From positions 1 to 29,881 of the forward strand of contig JAJTHY010000107.1 of the NCBI GenBank assembly GCA_021298045.1: 29,881 nt of DNA, given 5' to 3'. The stretch comes from Candidatus Jidaibacter sp. (GTDB lineage: Bacteria; Pseudomonadota; Alphaproteobacteria; Rickettsiales; Midichloriaceae). This document shows positions 1 to 8,781 of this stretch, in pieces (positions within the stretch are counted from its first letter, which is position 1; each line of letters starts with the position of its first letter). The notes below the pieces were generated by a model. That model had not been told where the DNA came from and searched no databases. It saw only the letters and a list, made by a program, of their open reading frames with translations. The position numbers and the translations under genes were made by a program.

Positions 1-468
1 CTAAATGATAACATCATAGCGGTTAAAATCCGCGATGCATATGTACAACATGAGTTTAGCGAGCTTCTAACTAGAATTTCCGTTACAGTACACGAAGGTA
101 GAGTTTTGTTAGTTGGCAACCTAAAAGGCGAAGCATATGTTAACCAGGCTATTGACATCGCTTGGGAAGTTGAAGGTGTGCGCGAAGTTATAAGCGAGCT
201 AATCGTTGCTCCAACCCATGTAAGAGAATATGCAAAAGACACCTTTATTGCCAATGCAGTTCGCAGTAAGCTTCTACTTGAGCAAGACGTAAGATCCGTA
301 AACTACAAGGTTGATAGCAATAATGGCACAGTTTACCTTCTTGGAGTCGCTCAAGATCAAAAAGAACTAACCCTTGCAATTAATATTGCAAGAAATGTTT
401 CAGGGGTAAAACAAGTAGTTAGCCACGTACTTTTAAGGGATGATTCGCGTAGGAAGAAAAACTATTAG
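1..468 (+). CDS. BON-domain protein, 5' end outside window
   Basis: The frame is open from base 1 with no stop, so the gene starts upstream; the TTG at 106 is only an internal codon. The visible 155 residues hold two BON-like repeats of about 65 residues, each of the form alpha-helix, strand with a V..GxVxLxG core, helix, then a closing V..V strand. The first reads through TVHEGRVLLVGNLKG to VEGVREVISEL, the second from FIANAVRSKLL through NGTVYLLGVA to VSGVKQVVSHVLL. BON domains occur in OsmY-type periplasmic or envelope proteins and are thought to bind membranes or phospholipids. The C-terminus is basic (DDSRRKKNY). A signal peptide or lipobox cannot be judged because the N-terminus is missing. 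The gene converges on dnaE. Confidence 0.85.
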   Translation, partial: LNDNIIAVKIRDAYVQHEFSELLTRISVTVHEGRVLLVGNLKGEAYVNQAIDIAWEVEGVREVISELIVAPTHVREYAKDTFIANAVRSKLLLEQDVRSVNYKVDSNNGTVYLLGVAQDQKELTLAINIARNVSGVKQVVSHVLLRDDSRRKKNY

Positions 469-570
469 AAAGCGGTAAAGCAGGCAGTCTTTAAAGGCGA
501 TTCTGCAGGCCGTGTGTAGCGCGTTTGCGCTCTTCCTCTTGAGCTGCCGCGGCCCTTCTTTATATTATAG
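469..570. other. Convergent intergenic region with hairpins
   Basis: This 102-bp gap separates the convergent stops of the BON gene and dnaE. It is much more GC-rich than its surroundings. A perfect 5-bp stem AGCGC/GCGCT with loop GTTT lies at 518-531. An outer pair GGCCG (508-512) and CGGCC (550-554) could enclose it. No long T run follows in either direction, so it may be a weak or Rho-assisted terminator, or a short dispersed repeat; I see no coding potential. Confidence 0.4.
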
Positions 571-3500
571 CTAATACTCCACCACCTCTACTCCGCTTAT
601 TTTTCTGAGCCTCATTTCGTTTTCAGGCGTTATATAAATAGGTTGACTAGAGCTGAAGCTTATAATTTCTCCGCCTTCTAATTTTAAAGCCATGGAGACC
701 TTTTTGCCAGATGGACCCACCAAGCTGGAAACCTCTTCAATAACCCTCTGATCCTTGATAAGAACCGAAAGAACAGTATTAACTCTAGATAAAGCTTCGC
801 CCATTTGGCAGATAGAATCCACCATAATTCTAAGTCCGGATTCATCTACGCGCGCATCTGCAGTTACAAAAATAACATTCCCAATTTGCAAAAGATCATC
901 ATATTTATGTAGCATCTCTTCACTAAAAACTGAAATCTCCACCAACCCCTGCCTATCAGAGATTTGCATAATTGCGTATTTGCCACGTTTAGAAGATTTA
1001 ACTTTGCGAGCAGTAATAACCCCAGCCAGGCTTATCTTCACTCCCTTGGACCTGCTCAACATCCCCTCGAGCGTGTCAGATTCTACAACTCCCAACTTTT
1101 TTAACTTTGTCCCAAAAGGTGCCAGCGGATGTGATGATAGATAAAATCCGAACGCTTCAAATTCGCGTTGCAAAGCTTCATCGGTATTCCACTTTTCCAA
1201 ATTTTCTAACTGTGGTTTTTGATCAATATCTGCATCATCGAAACTGAACAATCCAACCTGTGTACTTTCTTTCTGAATAGCATATTCATGAGCATACCTA
1301 AGCAGCATATCTACACTGTGGAGAACCTTGTTTCTGTTTTCCTCTAAGCAATCTAAGGCACCAGATTTACATAAGCCCTCAAACATACGACGATTTAGTG
1401 CTGCCTTCCCACAGCGCTCTACCAGGTCATAAATACTTTTGAATTCACCACATTTTCTTTCCTCGATGATTTTAGAAACTGCGCTAACACCCACGTTTTT
1501 AATCGCCCCCAGCCCAAAACGAATTGCCTCACCCTCCACGGTAAACACAGCTTCTGATTTATTTATATCCGGCAATACTATAGGTATGTTAAATTTCTTA
1601 GCTTCCTGTAAAAAGATATTTATTTTATCGGTATCGTGAATCTCAGAATTAATAGAGGCAACCAAAAACTCTTTGGTATGATTAGCTTTTAAATACCCGG
1701 TTTGATAAGATATTATCGCATAAGCTGCGGCGTGCGATTTATTAAACCCATAGCTTGCAAATTTTTCAATCAGGTCAAATATCTCCTGCGCTTTGCTGCG
1801 GTCTATATTATTTGCAACACATCCTTGTACAAACACTTCGCGCTGTGCTTCCATCTCTGATCTAATCTTTTTACCCATTGCTCGGCGTAATAAATCAGCG
1901 CCACCAAGCGTGTATCCCGCGAGCTCTCTAGCTATTTCCATAACCTGCTCTTGGTAAACTATAATACCATACGTTTCACGCAGGCAGTTTTCCATACGCG
2001 GATGCAAATATTCAGGCTGCTCTAACCCATGCTTACGGTTGATATAACTAGGTATATTATCCATCGGCCCCGGCCTGTACAATGAGCCAAGAGCGATTAA
2101 ATCTTCAATAGAATCAGGCTTCAGGCGCTTTATCGCCTCTTTCATTCCAGCACTTTCAAATTGGAATACGCCAGTAGTCAAACCTTTTGAGAGCATGGCA
2201 TATGTTTGAGGATCATCAAGCGAGAGATTTTCCAAGTCAATTCCCACACCTTTAGCTTTAAGTAACTTGGTTGTCCATGAAATTACTGTTAGCGTTTTTA
2301 AACCTAAAAAATCAAATTTAATGAGGCCAGCAGCTTCTGCATATTTCATGGAGTATTGCACTGCTGGCATCTTCGCTGCATCATCTAAATAAAGCGGCAC
2401 TATCTCTATGATTGGACGGTCAGCTATCACGACGCCAGCCGCATGTGTTGAAACGTGCCTATTTAAACCTTCAAGCTGCAAACTGATATTAAGTAGTTTT
2501 TCGATTTCAGGATCAGCTTCTTTGGACTTTTGCAACTCTTTATCTAAAGTAATAGCTTCACCAAGAGTTACCGGATTTGCTGGATTATTTGGCACCATTT
2601 TACAGATTTTATCTATAACCCCGTAAGGCATGTGTAAAACTCTACCTACATCCCTCAGTACCGCCCTTGCTTGTAATTTTCCGTAAGTAATGATCTGGGC
2701 AACTTTATCCGAGCCATATTTCGATTTTACATACTCTATAACTTCTTCTCGGCGCTCTTGGCAAAAATCGATATCAAAGTCAGGCATGGATACCCGCTCT
2801 GGATTTAAAAATCGCTCAAATAACAAACCAAATTTTATTGGGTCTAAATCAGTAATTGCAAGCGCCCAGGCAACTATAGACCCAGCACCCGAGCCACGTC
2901 CAGGGCCCACTGGAATTCCCTGCTCTTTACTCCAACGGATAAAATCAGATACAATTAGAAAATACCCGGCATATTTCATCTTATTGATGATGGAGAGTTC
3001 AAAGTCTAGTCTATCAAAATATTGCTTTTGCAATTCTTGGGAAAGAGAAAGCTTTGATATCCGCTGTTTTAGCCCATTTATGGCTTGCTCACGAATTACT
3101 TCAGCCTCTGAAATTTTTTCATCTTGTATGAATTTTGGCAACAGCGGAGGTTTGCCCTCGGAGTACACAGAGCATCTTTTGGCTATAACTATAGTGTTGT
3201 TAATTGCTTCAGGCAAATCAGAGAAAAGTTCCTCCATTTCATCTGCGCTTTTTAGGTAAAAACCTGGATCAAGCCTAGGGCGATTATCTTCTAATAAGTA
3301 CCTTCCATTTGCAATACAGCTCATGGCGTCCTGCGCTTCGTAAAAACTAGAGTTTAAAAAGGATGCATAGTTAGTAGCAACAAGTGGTATGTTATTGCCG
3401 TACGCATAATCTATCATGGCTACTTCAAAAGCTAAATCTTCCTCAGATTCCTGAGATTTGCGTATAATCTCAATGTATAACCTATCCTTAAAAATCTCTG

Positions 3501-3963
3501 CTAATTGCTTTAAAAATTTAAATGTATCCTGCTGCCTATAGCCAAATAGATGCTTTTCCACGCTGTCTATTGGGTTGCCTGCAAGAATTATTAACCCCTT
3601 CCCAAGTTCAATGAGTTCTTGGAAATTAATCGATAATTGTTTTGAGGTAGATCTTTTAAGAAAAATATTACTAGCAAGCTTTAGAATATTCGCATAACCA
3701 ATTTTGTCTTTCGCAATTATTATAACATTTCCATAAACATCTTTCTCATACTCCACGCATATATCAAGACCAGCTATCGGCTGAACACCATTTTTTACTG
3801 CTTCCATAGAGTATTCTAAAGAGGCGAATAAGTTGTTTTTATCCGTAAGTGCTAGGGCTGGAAAATTATGGGTTAGACATGCGCGCACCAAATCCTTAAC
3901 TCTAATTGCGCTAGAGCCTAAAGAGTAATCTGAGTAAACTCTCAAATGAACAAACTTAGACAT
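571..3963 (-). CDS. dnaE: DNA polymerase III alpha subunit
   Basis: This is the replicative DNA polymerase catalytic subunit (C-family, DnaE1 type), 1130 residues, close to the usual 1150-1180. It begins with a PHP domain (FVHLRVYSDYSLG, ALTDKNNL), has the polymerase core motif GPGRGSGAGS and the metal-binding motif PDFDIDF at residues 394-400 (Asp395 and Asp397 are the expected catalytic aspartates). A finger region RPGPMDNIP and a helix-hairpin-helix region follow. QVGLF at residues 902-906 fits an internal beta-clamp binding motif, and an OB-fold runs from about 975 to 1060. The PHP domain lacks part of the usual metal site (HLRVYSDYS has Tyr where HSDYS is common), as in enzymes relying on a separate proofreading subunit. 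It starts 12 bp after virB9 on the same strand and is probably cotranscribed with it. Confidence 0.98.
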   Translation of the reverse strand: MSKFVHLRVYSDYSLGSSAIRVKDLVRACLTHNFPALALTDKNNLFASLEYSMEAVKNGVQPIAGLDICVEYEKDVYGNVIIIAKDKIGYANILKLASNIFLKRSTSKQLSINFQELIELGKGLIILAGNPIDSVEKHLFGYRQQDTFKFLKQLAEIFKDRLYIEIIRKSQESEEDLAFEVAMIDYAYGNNIPLVATNYASFLNSSFYEAQDAMSCIANGRYLLEDNRPRLDPGFYLKSADEMEELFSDLPEAINNTIVIAKRCSVYSEGKPPLLPKFIQDEKISEAEVIREQAINGLKQRISKLSLSQELQKQYFDRLDFELSIINKMKYAGYFLIVSDFIRWSKEQGIPVGPGRGSGAGSIVAWALAITDLDPIKFGLLFERFLNPERVSMPDFDIDFCQERREEVIEYVKSKYGSDKVAQIITYGKLQARAVLRDVGRVLHMPYGVIDKICKMVPNNPANPVTLGEAITLDKELQKSKEADPEIEKLLNISLQLEGLNRHVSTHAAGVVIADRPIIEIVPLYLDDAAKMPAVQYSMKYAEAAGLIKFDFLGLKTLTVISWTTKLLKAKGVGIDLENLSLDDPQTYAMLSKGLTTGVFQFESAGMKEAIKRLKPDSIEDLIALGSLYRPGPMDNIPSYINRKHGLEQPEYLHPRMENCLRETYGIIVYQEQVMEIARELAGYTLGGADLLRRAMGKKIRSEMEAQREVFVQGCVANNIDRSKAQEIFDLIEKFASYGFNKSHAAAYAIISYQTGYLKANHTKEFLVASINSEIHDTDKINIFLQEAKKFNIPIVLPDINKSEAVFTVEGEAIRFGLGAIKNVGVSAVSKIIEERKCGEFKSIYDLVERCGKAALNRRMFEGLCKSGALDCLEENRNKVLHSVDMLLRYAHEYAIQKESTQVGLFSFDDADIDQKPQLENLEKWNTDEALQREFEAFGFYLSSHPLAPFGTKLKKLGVVESDTLEGMLSRSKGVKISLAGVITARKVKSSKRGKYAIMQISDRQGLVEISVFSEEMLHKYDDLLQIGNVIFVTADARVDESGLRIMVDSICQMGEALSRVNTVLSVLIKDQRVIEEVSSLVGPSGKKVSMALKLEGGEIISFSSSQPIYITPENEMRLRKISGVEVVEY

Positions 3964-3975
3964 GCAGTCGAACCA

Positions 3976-4773
3976 CTAGAAAAACAGGAACTTTTTCTCT
4001 TTCTTTTTAAAAGGTCCCGCCTCATTAAAGACACATATTGTATCCGGACCGCGCCTTAAAGTAAAGCGGTTAGCTACACGCTCCACAACAACATAGCCAC
4101 CAGTTACTCTAAAATTTACCAAACCTTCTTTACCAGTTCTATCCACTAAAAATATGGCAGGTATTTCTGCATTCAAGCTTCTGAATTTGAAGTAAGTAAA
4201 TTCCCCATCGTCAAACACTTGGGTTGGCTCAATATCATGAGCCGAGCCGCTAATGCTGTATTTAAAATTATACAGCTCTGGCTTAGTCATATCCGGGCCA
4301 CTATTACCATTTACATGGGTTAGCGAACCAGATGTACTGCTGCCGCTAGCTATATTGTATTGCTCTGGATACACAAATTTAACCACAAAATTAAGGCCAG
4401 CATCACTAATGCTGCTCGCTTCTTCTGCATGCATTTCAAAAAAATACATGCGCTTGTTTGTGATAACCGTCATGTTAGTTGTTGCATTTTCTTCAACAGG
4501 CTTAATGAATATACGGTTCCCAGCGGGCACAACCTGCCATGGGGTTGGAGTACCCATAGAGATAGTATCTATTTCTTCATCAAGCCCAAATTCTATTATC
4601 GATTGATATTCGTAATGCCCAACAAATTTAAAAACTGTGTTAGGAGTATAATTTAATATTTTTATTCTGTTTTCCCCACCAATTGGGCGCGGCATGCCAG
4701 TTGCCTCTGCATTGAAGATATGCCCGAGATTAAATAATAAACCTAGCATCAATATTATGAATAATTTTTGCAT
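3976..4773 (-). CDS. virB9: Type IV secretion system protein VirB9 (RvhB9-like)
   Basis: A 265-residue protein with an N-terminal signal peptide (hydrophobic residues 3-20, likely cleaved after AEA at 24). Family signatures are visible: TTNMTVITNKRMYFFEM in the N-terminal beta domain, and the C-terminal domain stretch LYNFKYSISG, FDDGEFTYFKF, PAIFLVDRTG and VNFRVTGGYVVVERV, which in VirB9 proteins packs with VirB7 and VirB10 in the outer-membrane core complex. The domain order looks complete. The tail is unusually lysine-rich and hydrophobic (KKKEKKFLFF). It follows virB8 by 44 bp and precedes dnaE by 12 bp. No virB10, virB11 or virD4 lies nearby, so it may be the second B9 paralogue known in rickettsial rvh systems; that assignment is inference. 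No clear Shine-Dalgarno sequence precedes the ATG. Confidence 0.9.
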   Translation of the reverse strand: MQKLFIILMLGLLFNLGHIFNAEATGMPRPIGGENRIKILNYTPNTVFKFVGHYEYQSIIEFGLDEEIDTISMGTPTPWQVVPAGNRIFIKPVEENATTNMTVITNKRMYFFEMHAEEASSISDAGLNFVVKFVYPEQYNIASGSSTSGSLTHVNGNSGPDMTKPELYNFKYSISGSAHDIEPTQVFDDGEFTYFKFRSLNAEIPAIFLVDRTGKEGLVNFRVTGGYVVVERVANRFTLRRGPDTICVFNEAGPFKKKEKKFLFF

Positions 4774-4817
4774 AAAAAAATCTTGCTATAACTAATTAAA
4801 TTTATTTCACATAAAGA

Positions 4818-5525
4818 CTAGTTTGACAACTTATAAGTTCTATATTTGGTGATAACAAAATACAAAGGGTCTGATCCTTCATATATATTTGCCATATTGT
4901 TCATCATAAATGATAATTCAGATCGGTAATCCTGGCTTGTAGATCCAAAGTTGTTCTTTTCTGTTGCGGTAAAAGTGACAGTAGCACTTTCTGGATAACC
5001 TGATGGAGCTTTGATTAATATCTCCTTGATTTTTACAAGTCGAGTAGTCTGGTTTTTATATTTCGTTATTGGGTTATCGCTATTTTGGTTGGGGTCCATA
5101 TATTCTTCATAGCCGCTATATACCTGACTGGAGGATAATGCTTTAATCTTATTTTGAGTTAAGCCCCTATTCTCTCCTGAAAAGTCTAAATGGTTATAAT
5201 TTTCACGCAAAGTTACGTATTTGCTGATGAAGTAACGAGCGACTGAAATTTCTATGGATTCTTCTCCCTGCGATAAGGGCTTGATTATAGAGAAAAATTT
5301 TACCTGATCTTTAGCATAAATTGGGAAGGGGATTTTTGTGCTTTCGAAACTACTTCTTGCTGCATTTATGGATATTAAAGTTCCCACAGATAAAATCGCA
5401 CATAACGTTAGGAAAGAAGCTCTTTGCGTGAATGGAAATATATATTTGGAGGCATACCAATCTAAGGCATCCTTAAAATAAGTTCCTTCTTTTATACATT
5501 TTTTCAATTCTTCTTTCTGCTGCAT
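4818..5525 (-). CDS. virB8: Type IV secretion system protein VirB8 (RvhB8-like)
   Basis: A 235-residue inner-membrane assembly protein of the type IV secretion scaffold. It has a short cytoplasmic N-terminus, a single membrane span at about residues 36-55 and a periplasmic NTF2-like domain. The family signature is SVARYFISKYVTLRENYN, followed by the long helix-turn YSGYEEYMD and the closing beta strands (VKIKEILI, SATVTFTATEKN, the FVITKYRTY end). Pairing with virB9 immediately downstream supports the call. It diverges from ccoG; the 77-bp gap contains a strong minus-strand promoter. No Shine-Dalgarno sequence is obvious before the ATG. Confidence 0.9.
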   Translation of the reverse strand: MQQKEELKKCIKEGTYFKDALDWYASKYIFPFTQRASFLTLCAILSVGTLISINAARSSFESTKIPFPIYAKDQVKFFSIIKPLSQGEESIEISVARYFISKYVTLRENYNHLDFSGENRGLTQNKIKALSSSQVYSGYEEYMDPNQNSDNPITKYKNQTTRLVKIKEILIKAPSGYPESATVTFTATEKNNFGSTSQDYRSELSFMMNNMANIYEGSDPLYFVITKYRTYKLSN

Positions 5526-5556
5526 ATATGCACAAATCGTGATACACTAATACTGT

Positions 5557-5585
5557 ATTAAAGGCGTTTAAGATAGCGCTGTCAA
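5557..5585 (-). promoter_or_regulatory. Sigma70-type promoter of virB8-virB9-dnaE
   Basis: On the minus strand there is a perfect -35 TTGACA (plus coordinates 5580-5585), a 17-bp spacer, and a -10 TTTAAT (5557-5562, 5/6 to TATAAT). It would start transcription about 25 bases before the virB8 ATG. It is among the best promoter matches seen in the window and is the only strong one ahead of the three-gene unit. Confidence 0.7.
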
Positions 5586-5602
5586 TATTTATAAGTACTG
5601 TA

Positions 5603-6973
5603 ATGATATACCCGCAAAACGTAACCGGAAAATACAGAAGCATCAAAAATTATTCCTCATTAGCTTTGTTGCTCTTATACTTTTTATGCTCCTGGATCCG
5701 CTGGCCCCGCGGAGCTGGTGAGCCCGACCAGGCATTACTAATGGATTTAGTAAATCGCAGAGTATACATATTCAACATAGAAATTTGGCCAGATGAGCTA
5801 TATTATTTAACTGGCTTGCTTATACTTGCTGCACTAGGCTTGTTTTTCGTTACCTCTCTTTTTGGCCGCGTTTGGTGTGGATATACTTGTCCGCATACTG
5901 TTTTTGTAGATTTATTCAACAAAGTAGAAGCATTTTTTCAAGGCGATAGGAATGCAAGAATCAAGCTTGACTCAGAACCAATGACGCAAGATAAATTTAT
6001 CAAAAAAATGGCAACACATTTATCATGGGTTAGCATTGCATTTGCATTTGCTTTTGGTTGGGTGTGTTATTTTTATGATGCACCGTCTTTAGTTTTAGAT
6101 TTATGGAATGGCAAAATCACCTCTGGTGGCCTTGCTTGGTTAAGTGGCTTAACCCTTAGCACTTATTTATTTGCTGGTTTTGTTAGAGATAAGGTCTGTG
6201 TATATATGTGCCCATATGGAAGGTTCCAATCCGCAATGCTAGACAACGACACTACCATTGTAACATATCATGATTGGCGCGGGGAACCTAGAGGTAAGCG
6301 CGATGCAAACTCAAAGTCTGGTGATTGTATAGATTGTGGTAGGTGTGTTTTTGTATGCCCTATGGGCATCGATATACGTAATGGCTTACAAATAAGCTGC
6401 ATAGGTTGCGGCCTATGCGTGGATGCTTGCAATAGCGTAATGGATAAATTGGGAAGACCGCTTAATTTAATTGGGTACGACAGCATAAATTCCAGTGCTG
6501 ATAAAATGAATGGTGTGCCGCACGCAAAGAAATTGCTACATCCAAAGACTTTGCTTTTTGGCGGACTTTTTGTTTTGGTAATGTTTTTGTTATTTTATGC
6601 ACTCTCCAATAAACAGGAGGTAAAAATAGCTTCTATTCATGATCGCAATGTAATGTTTACGTTTTTGCCAGATGGATCTGTGCGAAACAGTTATATATTA
6701 AAGATAGCAAACAGAACACTTCAGAAGCAGCAAATTGCGCTGTTGGTTGTGGGAATTGAAGGTGCTACTTTGAAATTACAGGGTTTTGAGCAAGACTATG
6801 ATACTGAGCATAAACTTACTCTTGATCCAGATCAGGAGATCGAGCTGATTGCATTTGTTAAAGCAACTAAAGAAATGTTGAAAAGTTCAAAAAATCCTAT
6901 TAGCTTTCAAGTGAGAAGCGACTACTATGATAAAGTCTTTATAACCAACTCTGTATTTATAAAAGAACAATGA
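5603..6973 (+). CDS. ccoG: Cytochrome cbb3-type oxidase accessory protein CcoG/FixG
   Basis: A 456-residue membrane ferredoxin-like protein. CcoG reduces Cu(II) to Cu(I) for oxidase CuB-site assembly in characterised species. The N-terminal part has several membrane spans and the conserved GRVWCGYTCPHTV (residues 89-100) and MCPYGRFQSAMLD (202-214). Two [4Fe-4S] motifs follow: C242-x2-C245-x2-C248-x3-C252-P and C266-x2-C269-x2-C272-x3-C276. A further span lies near residues 314-332, and the C-terminal 120 residues form the Ig-like FixG_C domain. The start fits the family (MIYPQNVTGKYRSIKN). It overlaps dsbB by ATGA, so the two are translationally coupled. No cco structural genes are in the window, so the oxidase it serves is not visible here. 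Confidence 0.95.
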   Translation: MIYPQNVTGKYRSIKNYSSLALLLLYFLCSWIRWPRGAGEPDQALLMDLVNRRVYIFNIEIWPDELYYLTGLLILAALGLFFVTSLFGRVWCGYTCPHTVFVDLFNKVEAFFQGDRNARIKLDSEPMTQDKFIKKMATHLSWVSIAFAFAFGWVCYFYDAPSLVLDLWNGKITSGGLAWLSGLTLSTYLFAGFVRDKVCVYMCPYGRFQSAMLDNDTTIVTYHDWRGEPRGKRDANSKSGDCIDCGRCVFVCPMGIDIRNGLQISCIGCGLCVDACNSVMDKLGRPLNLIGYDSINSSADKMNGVPHAKKLLHPKTLLFGGLFVLVMFLLFYALSNKQEVKIASIHDRNVMFTFLPDGSVRNSYILKIANRTLQKQQIALLVVGIEGATLKLQGFEQDYDTEHKLTLDPDQEIELIAFVKATKEMLKSSKNPISFQVRSDYYDKVFITNSVFIKEQ

Positions 6974-7464
6974 ATCCTTTAAGAAAATTATTTAAACTGT
7001 TACTTGTCTTTAATGCGATTGTACTAATAGTTTCGTTCTCACTTGAGCATTACTTAGACCTCACCTTATGCAAACTATGTTACTACCAACGGTATATATT
7101 TGCAGCTACAAGTGCAATTGCTATCATAGCAATTATTGCCAGATTTTTTCAGAATTTCGCTGCAGTGGCAATTATATTGCTTTATCTAACCAACTCTACT
7201 ATCGCCCTCACTCAGATTTTAGCTGAAGAAGGCTTCTTAAAGAAAACAACCCTCTGCGCAGGACTTATACCTAAAGAATCTATAAGTCTTGAAGCATTTA
7301 AAGAAGAAATTCTCAATAATGACTTTACTCCTTGTGATATTGAGCCAAGGAGACTTTTTGGAGTATCACTAGCGGGATATAGCTTTATAGCCTCTACTTC
7401 CATGCTAACCATAAGTTTAGTGGTAGTTCTATCCTTATTTTTATTCAGGTATAAAGGTGACTAA
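6970..7464 (+). CDS. dsbB: Disulfide bond formation protein DsbB
   Basis: A 164-residue inner-membrane protein with four predicted spans. It would reoxidise DsbA and pass the electrons to ubiquinone. Both cysteine pairs are present: C34/C37 in the LCKLCYYQR motif of the first periplasmic loop, and C96 and C122 in the second loop (TTLCAG, TPCDIEP), with spacing close to E. coli DsbB. The ATG overlaps the ccoG stop (ATGA) and its own end overlaps the coq7 GTG by 8 bases. This ties periplasmic thiol oxidation to oxidase maturation and quinone synthesis in one unit. Confidence 0.93.
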   Translation: MNPLRKLFKLLLVFNAIVLIVSFSLEHYLDLTLCKLCYYQRYIFAATSAIAIIAIIARFFQNFAAVAIILLYLTNSTIALTQILAEEGFLKKTTLCAGLIPKESISLEAFKEEILNNDFTPCDIEPRRLFGVSLAGYSFIASTSMLTISLVVVLSLFLFRYKGD

Positions 7465-7963
7465 GGAACTTGAGAGAATTATACGAGTGAACCAGGCTGG
7501 CGAATACGGGGCGAAACGTATTTATAAAGGTCAATTAGCTGTACTTAAGGGAAACCAAGAAATTGAAAAGATGTTAAAATCTGAGCTAAGGCACTTAGAG
7601 TATTTCGATGAGCAAGTTAAAAAACGTAAAGTGCGTCCAACGGCTTTGCAGCCCCTTTGGCATATAGGTGGATTTGCAATGGGCTCTATTTGTGCGCTAA
7701 TGGGGGAAAAAGCTGCTATGGCGTGCACGGTTGCTGTAGAGGAAGTTATCGGGGACCATTATGGAGAACAGTTAAAGAGTCTTAAAAAAATTAAAGATGA
7801 AGAGAGCTTAGCACTTAATATAGAAGAGTTCATGCACGAAGAACTAGAGCACAGGGATATAGGCTTAGACCATGACGCCGAAAAAAGCTTTGGATACGAA
7901 GGCTTGAAGGCCATAATTAAAACCATTACAAAAACTGCAATTTTTTTATCCAAAAGGATTTAG
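7457..7963 (+). CDS. coq7: 3-demethoxyubiquinol 3-hydroxylase, COQ7 family
   Basis: A 168-residue ferritin-like di-iron hydroxylase of ubiquinone biosynthesis, which hydroxylates demethoxyubiquinol. Carboxylate-bridged iron ligands are evident in two ExxH-type repeats: E16 (NQAGEYGA), E43/H46 (SELRHLEYFD), E95 (AVEEVIGDHY) and E129/H132 (HEELEHRDIG). Length matches short alphaproteobacterial and mitochondrial-type COQ7. It starts at GTG, with AGG at 7447-7449 as a ribosome site, inside the end of dsbB. It converges on the PAP2 gene with only 29 bp between stops. Confidence 0.95.
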   Translation: MTKELERIIRVNQAGEYGAKRIYKGQLAVLKGNQEIEKMLKSELRHLEYFDEQVKKRKVRPTALQPLWHIGGFAMGSICALMGEKAAMACTVAVEEVIGDHYGEQLKSLKKIKDEESLALNIEEFMHEELEHRDIGLDHDAEKSFGYEGLKAIIKTITKTAIFLSKRI

Positions 7964-7992
7964 CTATTGTAAGTCTTATATGTGAATTATGT

Positions 7993-8781
7993 TTATCTAC
8001 CCGAGTTGTGGCTAAGGAGTGTATTACTCCTTGAAACATATGATGCTAATGCTAGCGGCAATAGTATAAGCATAAAGCCTTTAAGGCATATAAAGCTCAG
8101 AGCCTCCGTATGAATACCTTTAATTGCATACATACATATAAGTGACCCCGCAAAAGCTACCAAATGATTTTTATCCATCTTAGACACAATTTTTATATGC
8201 CCTTTCTTCTCTAACACAAGATAGGACAGCAAACCTATATCCATGCCTAGATATATATAAAGCCATTCGTGCCTATGGGGTTGCTCTGGCAGTATGAACA
8301 TAATACACACAGATATTGCGGTGGTAAGTATTAAAAGTACAAGCTGTTTGTTTCTGTAAAAATAATCCCACATGACAAATGAAAAAAATATTAATGTGGC
8401 AAAGAAAATTCCCCCATAAATATCATACCAATTATGGTAATGAAAATGGACCATGCCAAAATAGGATGAAATCGATATGGCAGCAGCAACTAAAGCTATC
8501 CAAAGTTTGCGAATTTGATATATGAGAACTAGCCAAACAACTAAATTAAATTGTGTATGACCACTTGGGAATGCCCAACCAACCTTACCCAACGAAGGGT
8601 CCAATGGTATTTGCCAAATAGATTTTAAATATGCATTGATAAACGCACTCAGGAAACAAACAATTGCTATATTGATAAATACTTTTTTATCGATACAACA
8701 AATGCCAAATATTAGCAGCGGCCCTAAAAATCCAAATTCTGCTAAAAACAAGGCGACGCGAAAGAAATAGTCTACAAACAC
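7993..8781 (-). CDS. PAP2-like integral membrane protein with degenerate motifs
   Basis: A 262-residue protein with about seven membrane spans. It resembles the PAP2 phosphatase superfamily (lipid phosphatases that dephosphorylate undecaprenyl diphosphate, lipid A or phosphatidate at the outer face of the inner membrane). The central motif is clear: AFPSGHTQFN, with the motif-2 histidine. Motif 3 keeps the nucleophile-type His and Asp with the right spacing (HNWYD followed by IYGG), but the Arg normally six residues before the His is Met. Motif 1 (K-x6-RP) is not intact: KSIWQIPLDP occupies its place. It starts with GTG sharing the G of the iscX stop (TAGTG), so it is coupled to iscX. The substrate is unknown and loss of activity is possible. 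Confidence 0.75.
   Translation of the reverse strand: MFVDYFFRVALFLAEFGFLGPLLIFGICCIDKKVFINIAIVCFLSAFINAYLKSIWQIPLDPSLGKVGWAFPSGHTQFNLVVWLVLIYQIRKLWIALVAAAISISSYFGMVHFHYHNWYDIYGGIFFATLIFFSFVMWDYFYRNKQLVLLILTTAISVCIMFILPEQPHRHEWLYIYLGMDIGLLSYLVLEKKGHIKIVSKMDKNHLVAFAGSLICMYAIKGIHTEALSFICLKGFMLILLPLALASYVSRSNTLLSHNSGR

Noticed and set aside
566..575. TATAGCTAAT at the dnaE stop, identical to the first ten bases of the 141-bp repeat
   Set aside because: Similarity ends after ten bases, with no TTATAAAATG following, and it lies in the dnaE coding end; most likely chance in AT-rich DNA.
2690..3259. A 189-codon open frame on the plus strand inside dnaE
   Set aside because: It is antisense to the conserved polymerase core, has no family resemblance and no ribosome site; it is a shadow of dnaE.
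7993..8781. PAP2-like protein as a confident lipid A or undecaprenyl phosphatase
   Set aside because: Key motif residues are missing, so a specific substrate or even activity cannot be claimed.
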